DNA of 64,000 bases from Pelobates cultripes (lineage: Eukaryota > Chordata > Amphibia > Anura > Pelobatidae). The notes under the pieces were generated by a model. It was given only the letters and a program-made list of their open reading frames with translations, was not told the origin of the DNA and ran no database searches. The stretch covers positions 261,762,395 through 261,826,394 of the forward strand of contig OW240915.1 in assembly GCA_933207985.1 (NCBI GenBank). The letters are read 5' to 3'. Of the stretch, positions 23,136 to 34,625 are shown piece after piece (position 1 is the first letter of the stretch; every line of letters starts with the position of its first letter). The translations under genes and the position numbers were made by a program.

Positions 23136-23582
23136 AGGGACACTCCAACCCCCAAAAGCACTTTTGTTTGCTAAAATGCTTTATCTGTGAAGCGACTGTC
23201 CTCTTCTTTTTTTTTTTCTTCTCTTTATTGTCCAAAAAACACAGATTTCAATAAAAATTGGCACATTTATAAATTAACCTTGTTACACCCCCTTGGCTGC
23301 CAATCAGACAACAGGTCCTTTTACTTCCTGGTTTGGTTAGCTCAGTTGAGTTAAGTTAAACTCAAGAGGCAGCAATTGCCTAGAGAAACTGCCTTTAAAA
23401 AAGACTCACTGTGCTGCATTGGTAAGTCTGTGATTGGAGTAGAGGGGGTTACAAAGGTTTTAGACAAGAGATCTGCAGCCTTTTCCATATTGTTTTTAGA
23501 TATAACCACAATGAAAACATGCATAACTAAATGCCTGTATGTTTTCATTGGGGGTATTAATTGTTGCAGACATTAGCACATC
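23136..23582 (+). mobile_element. Possible T2-like MITE, subfamily D
   Basis: TTAA (23132-23135) is followed by AGGGACACTCCAACCCCC. The interior contains a T-rich run and 'TCAGTTGAGTTAAGTTAAACTCAAG'. TTAA recurs at 23583-23586, but no inverted terminus is evident there, so the right boundary is doubtful. Confidence 0.35.
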
Positions 23583-23834
23583 TTAAATTATCACATAGGT
23601 TTTGGTGCATCAAGCAAAACAACTTCCTCAATCAGTACTCACAGTAAATTCCAGGAACAGAAGATTATTTTAAGAACTCAACATGTTTCTGGGACCAATA
23701 ATGCTTTCTTGATTGCAGCACACATACTTAAGATAGTGTGTCATCGTTAACAGTTTGGCAGTCATGGGTCAGTCCATGTGCAGACACCTACCTGTTCACT
23801 TTTCTAGTCCCCCAAATATGATGTACTTGGCATT

Positions 23835-23986
23835 AGAAACATAGAAACATAGAATGTGACGGCAGATAAGAACCATTCGGCCCATCTAGTCTGCCCAATT
23901 TTCTAAATACTTTCATTACTCCCTAGTCTTATCTTATAGTTAGGATAGCCTTATGCCTATCCCACGCATGCTTAAACTCCTTTACA
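23835..23986 (-). mobile_element. CR1/Rex-like LINE, 3' tail fragment
   Basis: About 150 bp nearly identical to 54784-54935, which is the end of the LINE with an RT frame at 54880-55811. Its tail is the (ATGTTTCT)-type repeat, read here as GAAACATAGAAACATAG on the plus strand. It is a heavily 5'-truncated copy, as is usual for LINEs. Confidence 0.75.
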
Positions 23987-25267
23987 TTTCAATTTCAGTT
24001 CCCTGGCTGAGTGTGCCCTTCATTAAAATATTGCAATATTTATCGTTGCTGTAGTAGCTGTGGGTTAAATGCCTGGTGATATAGTAAACGCTTTAGGAAA
24101 TGAATAACTCCTAGAAACAACATCCTAACCATGAACGTAGAGTGCCCTGTACTGACTATATGTGCATAGGCTATTATGTGCCATACCTTCAAGGCATACA
24201 TCATCACGTCACTTTTCTCAACCCCCTTCAAGTGTCATATGCTTTCTTACACTTGAGTCATTTAGCTGACTTTTATTCATTATATAGTGTTTACCCTTAG
24301 TCACTTTTAAAATAAACAATTAATAAATCTGCTACTGACAGTTTACTTGACCAAGTGAGTGTATGAGACAATGCCTTCTCTTGAGTCTTCTCTTGACTCA
24401 GGGTGTTACCTGGTGTGTATTTTATGGTGTGAAGCACGCAGCCCTCTTAGCTCTCTACAAAGCAGGCGTAGCTGATGACTTAATGTACAGGATATCATAC
24501 AGGACTAGTGAAACTGAAAAAAAGGAAAACATTTCATGTAGCCAGATATGTGTCCTCCATTGTGGAAAAGAGCCAAGTAGAGACATCGTTGGTAGGAAGT
24601 TATTCCAAAAGATAACCAGGTAACGTATCCCACTGGCATAGCTTGTTTATGAGATGGTATGTTCATTGGGAATGCCTTCTTCCCTTCGGGGCAGGAGTTG
24701 GATTAGTACGGTTACGAAGCTTTTTTTGTAGGGGGGTATTGCACAGGATCAATCGTTGAGTTAGTTTGTCTGTAAGCTGGGTACAGCTGGTCTAGTTTTC
24801 TCATATTAAATTGCTCAGACTTGGATAATTGTGTGTTTCCTTGGCTGGATTTGCATTATGTCCACCTTTAGGCACAGAATTCTCAATGGCCCCCAACTCC
24901 CCTCTGCACTTCCAAACTAATATAAAAAAACATTTTAGATATGATTTTTTTTTTGTATATAAACACATATAGAGTGAGTGTGTGTAGGGTGTGCTTCAAG
25001 GTCTGAGTGCATGTATTTCTGTGTGTGTAGAGTGTGTGCATGTAACAATGTAGGTAGCAGCATGTGCAGTAGTTTGCATGTGTAGTATGTGTGTGTAACA
25101 GTGTGGTTAAAAGTATGTGCAACAGTGTGTATACAGTGGGGGAGCAGTAGAAGTAGCATAGCATGATTAGCAGAATGATTAGCTGAGCTCTGGGTGTGTC
25201 CCTGCCATTTCAGACAGTCCAATCTTTTTATTTCCTGTTGCCAGTCCTCTCCTCTCCTTCCTCCTGC
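23987..25267. other. Unassigned, with a TG-rich tract
   Basis: A degenerate (TG)n-rich region lies at about 24975-25140. There is no supportable gene. Confidence 0.45.
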
Positions 25268-25660
25268 AGAACACTGTGTTCAGTGTGAGAGGGCAGGACC
25301 ATGCCTAAATAGCGGTGTTTAATCTGAGGGGGGGGGGGGACTATGCCCAAATAGCGGTGTTCAGTCTGAGGGGGCAGGGCCACGCACAGATAGCGGTGTT
25401 TAATCTGAGGGGGCAGGGCCACGCACAGATAGCGGTGTTCAATCTGAGGGGGCAGGGCCACGCACAGATAGCGGTGTTCAGTCTGAGGGGGCAGGACCAT
25501 GCACAGATAGCGGTGTTCAATCTGAGGGGACAGGACCATGCACAGATAGCGGTGTTCAATCTAAGGGGCCAGGACCATGCACAGATAGCGATGTTCAATC
25601 TGAGGGGGCGGGACCATGCACAGATCGCTGTGTTCAGTCGGAGGGAGCGGGGCCAAAGAT
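25268..25660. repeat. 39-bp minisatellite, about ten units
   Basis: Tandem units of 39 bp with a consensus around AGCGGTGTTCAATCTGAGGG plus GGCAGGACCATGCACAGAT. The unit phase is clear from 25307 to 25620, with diverged end units. Because 39 is divisible by three, several frames stay open on both strands and encode 13-residue repeats. I do not regard these as genes. Confidence 0.9.
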
Positions 25661-27426
25661 CAGGCTCCTCAGCCTGAATACGTCGATCCCAGAGTGGTAG
25701 AGCTAGTGGACACCAGACAGGAGGTAGGGAGGGGGATTTTAACAAGCAGAGTAAGAGGACAGGTGCTTAATGGGAAACCTGGCTCTATGTGTCTGGCAGC
25801 TTCTGCCATGCTGGGACTATCTGCTTGTGTATTTTGGCTGTTCTGATTTCTGTCTCTGTGACTCACAGATCCCTCGAACTCGCTCTTGATTTTGCTGTTG
25901 GTGATGTTTGTTCAAGTATTGGTGTTTTTCACCTCCCTGGTGGTATATCTGTTAGTGTCAATCTCTAAAGATCTGTGACACAGTTTTCTTTCCCTTCTAC
26001 CAATCTCTGCATATTTGGGTTCACCCTGGGATTTGAGTTTAACAGATACAAAATTTGTTTTTTATTTTTTATTGCCTCTGAGGCATTTTTACATGTGATT
26101 TGCCACCATTGGAATTGGTAAACGTATACAATTCTTTGCTAACCACGTTGAAACTGCACAACTATGCAAATGGCACAATAGTTTAAAAATGACATGCTGT
26201 ATATCTCTGCATTGATATTAGCAACACTCAACATCCCTTAGAAAATCCCGCCCTCTGTTTTAATTATTGGAATAATATATTCAATATACATTGAATTCCT
26301 TTCACTTCACCTGCAACAGTTCAAAGGCCACTTTATATGAATATAGGCTTAGTTCAGTTTATTATGACGTGGCTGTTATGCAATGTAATTAGTTTGCTAG
26401 CTATACAATTAAATCTTCTACTGATCTTGTGGTCTGCCTCTCTGTCTTAACACTGCAAGGCGGTTCGGAAATATCTTTAAAGTCCGGCTGTCTGCAACCT
26501 CATCTGGTTTATGTGCTAATTTACTTAAACAAAATGCAAGCCCTTCCTCCTTATGATTCATTTCCTCTCAGAGACCATTTGATATGGCTCCTGTCTTCAC
26601 ATCTCTTTATGTGAAAACATAGATTTTAAACTCTGCTCAGCAGACGATGTGCCAGAACTCTTATTAATTAAGTTTTCTTCATCACTTGCCATTAAGCATT
26701 AATAGCTATACATTTCAGATGCAAGAAAAGCTATTCTACTTTTCTTTTTTTTTTTATAATGTAAAATAAATAAAAATATTGTCTCAGACAGAGAAAACTG
26801 TATACTTTTTGAATGACAGTGAAATGGAATGTAACAGAGATGTGGCGATCCAATTACCGTTGCACTTTCCATTGCATTATAAATTCAAGATAATATTTAA
26901 AAGCAAGACAGTAGAAGTTGACAGTGTTACCTATAATCTTCGATGTTCTCCTGCCAACCATGTCCCTCTCACTGATACATGCTGTAAATGCACATGGATT
27001 TTTGGTGAATTGTTAAACCGGTCTTTTACATAATCACATGAGCGTTGCCCTTTACAGGTTGTAAGTAATACCATGCAGTATAATTGAACTGCCCATGTCA
27101 GGTTACTTTAAATAGTCATTTTTGTTTAAATGGGCGCTCTGAATACCATAAACACTGCAGCTTATTGTAGTAGTTATCATTATGGGTCTATGGGCTGGGT
27201 TCTCGCATTTTGGAGTAGTTTAACAAACAGTTCTTCCCAAAGCCTTGTATCTCAAACATAACTACACTTTTGCCTTATCGATATGATCAAAGCTTAGATG
27301 GCTGCGACAATTGGGGCCAGGCTAATACACCACTCTCAAATCAGGTCTTGGGTGAAAGAACTTGTAAGCATCACTCAAATGTTTTAACACAAACTGGCAG
27401 CAATGATGCCTGTAGACACTTACACC
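25661..27426. other. No recognised feature
   Basis: Mostly AT-rich, with poly-T near 26745. The open frames are short and without recognisable domains. Confidence 0.4.
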
Positions 27427-27703
27427 TTAAAGGACCACTATAGTGCCCGGAAAACACTCGTTTTCCTGGCACTATAGTGCCCTGAGGGTGCCCCCACCCT
27501 CAGGGTCCCCCTCCCGCCGGGCTCTAGGGGAAGGAAGGGGTTAAACTTACCTCTTTCTCCAGCGCCGGGCGGGGGGCTCTCCTCCTCCTTCTCGGCTGAA
27601 TGCGCATGTGCGGTAAGAGCCGCGCACGCATTCAGCCAGTCCCATAGGCGTGCGCAGCCTATTGCATTAGGGTGTGCACCCTAAAGCACAAACACACGCC
27701 GCG

Positions 27704-27704
27704 C

Positions 27705-27766
<62 letters not shown>
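27704..27766. repeat. TG/TA microsatellite
   Basis: (TG)n followed by about 21 TA units. Confidence 0.95.
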
Positions 27767-27776
<10 letters not shown>

Positions 27777-28310
27777 TCTCACAGACACACACACACACAC
27801 ACTCACAGACACACACACACACTCACAGACACACACACACACACTCACAGACAGAGACACACACACTTACAGACACACACACACTCACAGACACTCATAC
27901 ACTCACAGACACACACACACACACACTCACAGACACACACACACTGACACATACTCACACACTCAGACACACTGACACATACTCACACACTCACAGACAC
28001 ACACTCACACTGACACATACTCACACACTCACAGAAACACACACTGACACATACTCACAGACACACACTCACACTGACACATACTCACACACTCACAGAA
28101 ACACACACTGACACATACTCACACACTCACAGACACACACTCACACTGACACATACTCACACACTCACAGACACACACTCACACTGACACATACTCACAC
28201 ACTCACAGACACACACTCACACTGACACATACTCACACACTCACAGACACACACTCACACTGACACATACTCACACACTCACAGACACACTGACACACAC
28301 ACACACAAAT
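27767..28310. repeat. CACACTCACAGACA satellite
   Basis: A long array with higher-order units such as ACTCACACTGACACATACTC. It keeps several frames open (threonine/histidine-rich), which are not genes. Confidence 0.9.
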
Positions 28311-28400
28311 TATTATATTTTAATTTAAAAAAAAAAAATGTCCACCCAGCCTCCTACCTGGACTTTTCCCTGGGGTCCAGTGGGGGTGGGCGCCTTTCCG

Positions 28401-28565
28401 CAGTTCAGCCGCGGCGAGGGAGCTCTCTGCTGTCTGCTCCCTCTCGCCGCGCGGGCTGTCTGCTGCAGCTGGGAGCCGGAATATGACGTCATATTCCGGC
28501 TCCCGGCATCAGCGCGCGGCGAGAGGGAGCAGACAGCAGAGAGCTCCCTCGCCGCGGCTGAACTG
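28401..28565. repeat. Perfect-arm palindrome centred on TGACGTCA
   Basis: The outer arms 28401-28453 and 28513-28565 are perfect 53-bp complements (start CAGTTCAGCCGCGGCGAGGG). Between them lies a perfect 34-bp palindrome, 28471-28504, with its axis at 28487/28488 and core GAATATGACGTCATATTC. This is the same architecture as 17278-17507 but with different arm sequence. Confidence 0.9.
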
Positions 28566-29000
28566 CAGGGTGGGTGGAATCATCACCTCTTGCCCTCCCA
28601 TGACAGGGGCAAGAGGTGAAACAGGGGGCACTGAGTGCCTGCAGGAACGCTGTTCCTGCAGGACTCAAACCATAGGCGTGCCACGGGGATTAGGGTGTGC
28701 CCAGGCACACCCGGCACACCCCGTGCGCACGCCTATGGTCAGTCCATAGAAAAGCATTCACAATGCTTTCCTATGGACGCTGGCGTCTTCTCGCTGTGAT
28801 TTCCACAGTGAGAAGCGCGGAAGCGCCTCTAGCGGCTGTCAATGAGACAGCCACTAGAGGCTGGAGTAACCCTATTATAACCATATCAGTTTTTCTGAAA
28901 CTGCTATGTTTTTAGAAAAAAGGGTTAAACCTAGAGGGACCTGGCACCCAGACCACTTCATTAAGCTGAAGTGGTCTGGGTGCCTATAGTGGTCCTTTTA

Positions 29001-29395
29001 CTACTAAAATAAACTGCAGAGATTATCGTGGATGCAGTTACCCTTTTAAAGTTTGTTTCTTTTCTATTATTGTTTAAACTTTATTTAGCATATATTTTGT
29101 AAAATACTGCTTTCAAATTAGGAGTCATGTTCTGTCTACTGTGTCCCTTTCAACACTTAGATTCTGTGAATTGGTGACATAGTCAACATGATGTATTATG
29201 TGATTCTGCTTTCTGTGCATCCTCTCTTCTGTCTTATATTTTATTTATTTAATTTTCAATAGACTGATATACTAAGTAACATCTTTGCCCTCTTTGTGAC
29301 ATTTTGTGGACATTAAAGCAGAAGTTCCCAAACAAGAAACCATAAATAGTGCTGTGCTTAAAATGTGCAAAAATACAAACATATTGACACTTATA
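29001..29395. other. No recognised feature
   Basis: AT-rich spacer between the MITE and the inverted-repeat element. Confidence 0.4.
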
Positions 29396-30062
29396 CACAA
29401 GAAGGCCAAGATCTGTTGAGTAAACAGTAATCATACAAATCTGTAAAATAAAAAGTGCTTTATAGTGCAGAATATATGATATAGTTCAGTGAATTGTTAA
29501 ATAACTATAGTAATGCACTCCATGCATATCACAATATGAATCGCACTCAATGGACATTAACGTGGACACTAATTAAGCATATGAGGTTTGCAAACTGGAT
29601 CCATTGATGAATGAGGAAGCGATATTAGACGCTTATATAAAGAGAGAGATCCAGAGTGTGTTGTCAGAGGAAGTCCAGATTTGGCAGGGGAAACACATCA
29701 CAAGTGACATCAACATGGGACAGACACGGAACTCCTTGGTGAACCGGAGCATTATGGATCACAGACGGAGGAAGAACAGAGCGAGGAACAGCCGACCTTG
29801 GTGCCAAGGTTGTATTTTAGGAGCTTTGTTTTGCTCACATAATATTTCTGCATATGGGAATAAAAGCAAGTAAGCCACATCCTTACAATATTTAGCAGAT
29901 ATATCTAGAGCCAGTTGGAAGAGGCTCTGGGAATTGTGAGTGCATTACTATAGATATTTAACAAGACATTGAATAATGTTGACTATTCTGCACTATAAAG
30001 CACTTTTTATTTTTCAGGTTTGTATGATTACTGAATACACAGCAGATCTTGATCTTCTTATG
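29396..30062. mobile_element. Unclassified element with long inverted repeats
   Basis: The left arm (about 29396-29520) and right arm (about 29940-30062) are imperfect inverted copies. Both contain AAAATAAAAAGTGCTTTATA plus GTGCAGAAT, and TATAGTAATGCACTC. The interior (29600-29875) has an open frame of 89 codons without a recognised domain. The right arm runs straight into a Tc1-like element, so its true end may be lost. Confidence 0.5.
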
Positions 30063-30065
30063 TAT

Positions 30066-31490
30066 GCAGTGAGGTCAAAAAAGTATTTGATCCCCTGCTG
30101 ATTTTGAATGTTTGCACACTGACAAAGAAATGATCAGTCTATAATTTTAAAGGTAGGTGTATTTTAACAGTGAGAGACAGAAGAACAAAAAAAAAAAATT
30201 ATCCAGAAAAACGCATGTTAAAAAAGTTATGAATTGATTTGCATTTCAATGAGTGAAATAAGTATTTGACCCCTTTGACTTAGTACTTGGTGGCAAAACC
30301 CTTGTTGACAGTCACAGAGGTCAGACGTTTCTTGTAGTTGGCCACCAGGTTTGCACACATCTCAGGAGGGATTTTGTCCCACTCCTCTTTGCAGATCCTC
30401 TCCAATTCCTTAAGGTTTTGAGGCTGACGTTTGGCAACTCGAACCTTCAGCTCCCTCCACAGATTTTCTATGGGATCAAGGTCTGGAGACTGGCTAGGTC
30501 ACTTCAGGACATTAATGTGCTTCTTCTTGAGCCACTCCTTTGTTGCCTTGGCTGTGTGTTTTGGGTCATTGTCATGCTGGAATACCCATCCACGACCCAT
30601 TTTCAATGCCCTGGCTGAGGGAAGGAGGTTCTCACCCAAGATTTGACATAGATGGCCCCGTCCATCATCCCTTTGATGCAGTGCTGTTGTCCTGTCCCCT
30701 TAGCAGAAAAACACCCTCTATGCATAATGTTTCCACCTCCATGTTTGATGGTGGGGATGGTGTTCTTGGGGTCATAGGCAGCATTCCTCCTCCAAACTCC
30801 TCCGTTCTACTCTGAATCAGATGTTCATTGGCAAACTTCAGACGGGCCTTTACATGTGCTTTCCTGAGCAGGGGGACCTTGCGGGCATTGCAGGATTTCA
30901 GTCTTTCACCTCGTAGTGTGTTACCAATTGTTTTTTTAATGACTATGGTCCCAGCTGCCTTGAGATGATTTCCAAGATCCTGCCGTGTAGTTCTGGACTG
31001 ATTGCTCACCGTTCTCATGATCATTGAAACTCCATGAGGTGCGATCTTGCATGGAGCACCAGACCGTGGGAGACTGACAGTAATTTTGTGTTTCTTCCAT
31101 TTGCGAATAATCACACCAACTGTTATCACCTATTTACCAAGCTGCTTGGCGATGGTCTTGTAGCCCATTCCAGCCTTGTGTATGTCTACAATCATGTCCC
31201 TGACATCCTTGGACAGCTCTTGGCCATGGTGGAGAGTTTGGAATCTGATTGATTGCTTCTGTGGACAGGTGTCTGTTATGCAGGTAACGAGATGAGATTA
31301 GGAGCACTCCCTTTAAGAGAGTGCTCCTAATCTCAGCTCGTTATCTGTATAAAAGACACCTGGGATCCAGAAATCTTACTGATTGATAGGGGATCAAATA
31401 CTTTTTTCACTCATTGACATACAAATCAATTTATAACTTTTTTGACATGCGTTTTTCTGGATTTTTGTTTTGTTATTCTCTATCGTATTG
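30066..31490 (-). mobile_element. Tc1-like transposon with long inverted repeats
   Basis: The left inverted repeat (about 30066-30295) contains CAGTGAGGTCAAAAAAGTAT and the block AGAAAAACGCATGTTAAAAA. Its inverted counterpart at 31387-31490 (AGGGGATCAAATACTTTTTT, GACATGCGTTTTTCTGGAT) is incomplete, because the outermost part is replaced by unrelated sequence after about 31480. A strong inner hairpin (arms from GATTAGGAGCACTC and its complement) lies at about 31266-31365, between the right repeat and the transposase start. Confidence 0.75.
30280..31227 (-). pseudogene. Tc1-like transposase, broken
   Basis: The start ATG is at 31227 (MAKSCPR...). A stop (TAG, after KQLGK) and shifts break the first DNA-binding domain near 31130. 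The stretch 31129-30665 is open and holds the second DNA-binding region ([42 protein letters not shown]). It then jumps, through an internal deletion of roughly 100 bp, past the segment that should hold the first catalytic Asp. The second Asp (NDPKHTA, about 30565-30585) and the DPIENLW-type third motif (about 30470) survive in other frames. The gene ends ATKY stop at 30280. It cannot be functional. Confidence 0.75.
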
Positions 31491-31924
31491 TGTTAACTGC
31501 GCTCTTACTATGAATGGTATAAGATGATGCGTTGTTACTTGTTCTTTACTATGTAAAACTTTAATAGAACCGCAATGGGGGGAAAAAAGTGGTGCAAAGA
31601 TGAACGAATCGGATTTAATTAAATGCACCTGCTGGTTCCTCTGTTTCTGAAGTGATTGCTTCTTTTCTTTTTATTAATAATTCCCAATATCTGGGTTTTC
31701 GGTTCTAAAAAGTCTTGCAAAACTGTAAAAGTGGAGAAGTACTCGATGGAATGTGTCTGCTTGTTTCCATTGGGATCACCCCACTATTAGTAGTTTAGAC
31801 AGCCTTTAGAATATTTAGAATAGAACAATTTGATAAATTCCTTCCCAATGTTTCCTTTTCTCCTTCTGAGATCTTATGTGCCTGGTTGTGCCAGGACTGA
31901 ACTGGTTTGTTATGTAATTCGCTA

Positions 31925-31969
<45 letters not shown>

Positions 31970-34030
31970 CAGAGCAGCACATGAAGAAACGTTAACACAA
32001 GTTATATGTGATGATTTTATTTTTTAAAGGGGCAATTTGCAAAGAAGTGGCAGTTTTTTCAAAGGTTGGATTGGTCACCGCAAGGTGGCTAGGAATAGGG
32101 GAGCTATTGCGGAAAGCAATAAAGGGAATTACAGGAGCATTTCCCTTATTTCGCTATCAAAATTGCTTACAATATTCTTCCCCATCCTTTCATTTTCTCT
32201 TAAAAGGTATGCAAATAACAAGCTTTTTCCCCCTAAATTTTACTGCGTATTTTGCATGTTTTATATGACCATATTTTCAAATTAGGGGGAGCAAGAAGTA
32301 CAGAAGGACTACATCTCCTTCGCCACTGCCTCCATTCCGGAAGGGGCCCTAAAATGGATAGGGCTCATAATAACACAGACGCCAGGGCAAAATTCCTAGT
32401 AGCCATGCTGAACGGGAGCCTGGGGTTTGTCGAGCCCTAATTTAAGCAAACCCTTTTTGCAAAATAACTGCATTGTGTCAAAGTCAACATGTCAGAATAA
32501 CCATTTCTGGATACAGTTGAAAGTATAAAAAATGGTCTGTGGTTCCATCCAGTGCTTCTGTGTGTAGTAAATAAGTAGAATTTGGGATTATTTAGGGGAA
32601 TCCCCAGCTGTGAAATTCAATTAATTTTATTTGACACCATCAGACCGGAGTGTGTACAGGCTAGGCTCTTATTCCATATTTTTACATGGTTTTTGTTTTT
32701 TTGCGTTTTTTTCCTTGATTGTATATTCTTACTCTATTTACTTAAGAGAGAATTCAAACAGAATTTTACATTTAAAGCCAGAATAGTGCAATTTATTTTG
32801 AATTCTCACTTTAGTAATTAACCATATAACATCACAAAGAAATGCTAAAGGGTTACATTATGAATAATGTTGAGTAGACACACACTTACCATAAATTGAC
32901 CGGCACATTGCAAAATTTAAGTTAAAAAAAGACTAACTGTGAAAATTCTCCAGAAGACACTGCAATTGTCCAGTTAACTCATGACTGGTTTAGTGATTAA
33001 CCCAACAGTGTTGTATTGGCTAATAATCTTGTACTTTTGTTACTTCTTGGTTATCAGAGTGTTGTAGATCCCGATGAGAACTTCTGTCATTGCTAAATAA
33101 GACAGGATTTCCTCTTCCTGCTGTGACCTGTCTTATGTAAAGGATATTACTTACAATATTGCTAGAGCTACACTTTGTATGAACTGTGGGATATTTCTGT
33201 TCCTGACAGCTCATTTGTATATTGTTAGAATGTTTATTGCATGCTGTGTATTATATATTTAGCACCTTGAACTCAACTGTTATTTTCAAGGTTGAAAGGG
33301 AACCTGATTCAGCATTATCATATTCTGAAATGTGTAATGTGTTTATGGTAACTATAGTCTATAACAGGGACAGGCTACCTCTGGTCTATAAAGTGGGGTT
33401 TATTAATGAAACACTAAATTCTATTGAATTGAAAACCAAATGACCAAATGCAGGTTAGAAATATAGCCAGATTTTGACTACAGTTTTTGAGATCATTCTT
33501 GTTTCCTAAATTTTTCAATTCACTACAATGAATCCCATCAAAATGCAATATTTACAAATTGATCGCACCAGCCACTGTATCCAAATTATGATACTCCCTC
33601 ACCCTAAAGTAACTTTATTGATTTAGGATTTTTAATGTACCTGAGAAGATCATACACAGTAAATCAGTAGTAACCCTGGCTGTATTCTATACAAATTATG
33701 AAATGCCTGGAATTCAAATTACATTTCAAAGTTTAGGCTACAATAATTGAACTAGGAATATTCAGTTATTTTGACCAACAATTTGAGCTTCACTTGCATT
33801 CTCAGCAATTCGCACTTTAGTGAAGAATATGTATTATATATAATACACTTTGGAGTCTAATTTTACTTTGACGTGTGCTCATATTTCTTCATCAACTTCT
33901 ATCAAATTTAATCTTGGAATAGCAAATAACATGTAATGAAAGCAGACAATCAGAATCATCAAATTGCAGTTTGGCTCCCTGCTTTACATTTTGCAGGGCA
34001 TAGTTTATTCATACTGCATTATGCTGTTGA
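31491..34030. other. Unassigned AT-rich stretch
   Basis: (TA)n lies at about 31928-31962. No gene can be supported. A weak RT-like string near 32120-32200 is listed among rejected items. Confidence 0.45.
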
Positions 34031-34621
34031 GAGGGTTACTCCAACCACCATGACCACTTCTGTGATTTGAAGTGGTCATGGTGGTGGGAGTATATATGTG
34101 TAGTGTTTCAGTGTACCAATGTTTTTTGCACTTGTGTGCTGGGGGCTATTGATACCCCCAGCACACGTGACATTGGCAGCCCAGAAATCTGGGCACACTG
34201 CACGCTGACAGTAGACACAAATCTTTCCCTTGCAGGAAGAGCATCTTCAAAGGGAAGCCAGCTCTCCCCTTTCACCCTCCCTACCTGTGGTTGCTTCCTC
34301 AATACAGTATTATTGTTTTAAAGGGGGTGGAGGGGATTTAAACCTTCACTTCCTACTCCCTCCTTCACCTTGCTGGCCCAGAGTGCACATATGTCTCTTT
34401 GAGAAGCCTGTGATTGGATTATGCATGGCTCCAGTGAGATCATGAAGAGCAGTGCTCAAGAGCAGCCCTCGGGGTTACCTCAGTTTCAGGCAAGTAAAAC
34501 CTTTTTTTGCATGTTTTCCTATGAATTAAGTGGGGGTACCTTCTCCACAGTGTCCAATAGAGCATATTACACTGGAAAAAGTCCCTCCTCATCAAAAGGT
34601 GGTAACCCCTATAGTAACCTT
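34031..34621 (+). mobile_element. T2-like MITE, subfamily E
   Basis: It starts GAGGGTTACTCCAACCACC with a hairpin (CACCATGACCACTTC...GAAGTGGTCATGGTG). It ends ...CCCCTATAGTAACCT against TTAA (34622-34625), giving an approximate inverted repeat AGGGTTACT. The left flank is TTGA. A shorter relative of its hairpin occurs at 51575-51640. Confidence 0.55.
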
Positions 34622-34625
34622 TTAA

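Larger units (their letters stand above)
27643..28737. mobile_element. Non-autonomous hAT-like element inside the T2 MITE
   Basis: The termini are CATAGGCGTGCGCA and TGCGCACGCCTATG. The flanks GCCAGTCC (27635-27642) and GTCAGTCC (28738-28745) match at 7 of 8 bases, as expected for a hAT target duplication. The content is a short end block, a TG/TA microsatellite, a CACACTCACAGACA satellite and a TGACGTCA-centred palindrome. A second partial terminus (CATAGGCGTGCCACGGGG) lies just inside the right end. There is no transposase. Confidence 0.75.
27431..28996 (+). mobile_element. T2-type MITE, family B, split by a hAT insertion
   Basis: The termini AGGACCACTATAG (27431-27443) and CTATAGTGGTCCT (28984-28996) are a perfect 13-bp inverted pair. 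The flanks are TTAA (27427-27430) and TTTA (28997-29000). Both ends carry strong hairpins, for example GAGGGTGCCCCCACCCTC near the left. The middle is interrupted at 27643-28745 by a hAT element. The two halves together have the normal family length of about 470 bp. Confidence 0.85.

Noticed and set aside
25315..25745. Frames of 103-134 codons on both strands over the minisatellite
   Set aside because: They exist only because the 39-bp unit is a multiple of three. Similar frames are open on both strands and no start context or domain supports a gene.
27672..28111. Long Thr/His-rich frames over the CACACTCA satellite
   Set aside because: A product of simple repeat composition.
32037..32285. 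RT-like string (GNYRSISLISLSKLLT) in a short plus-strand frame
   Set aside because: It resembles the 'YRPISLL' motif of LINEs, but the neighbouring motifs (F/YADD, endonuclease) are not found in any frame nearby. Too little to call a LINE remnant.
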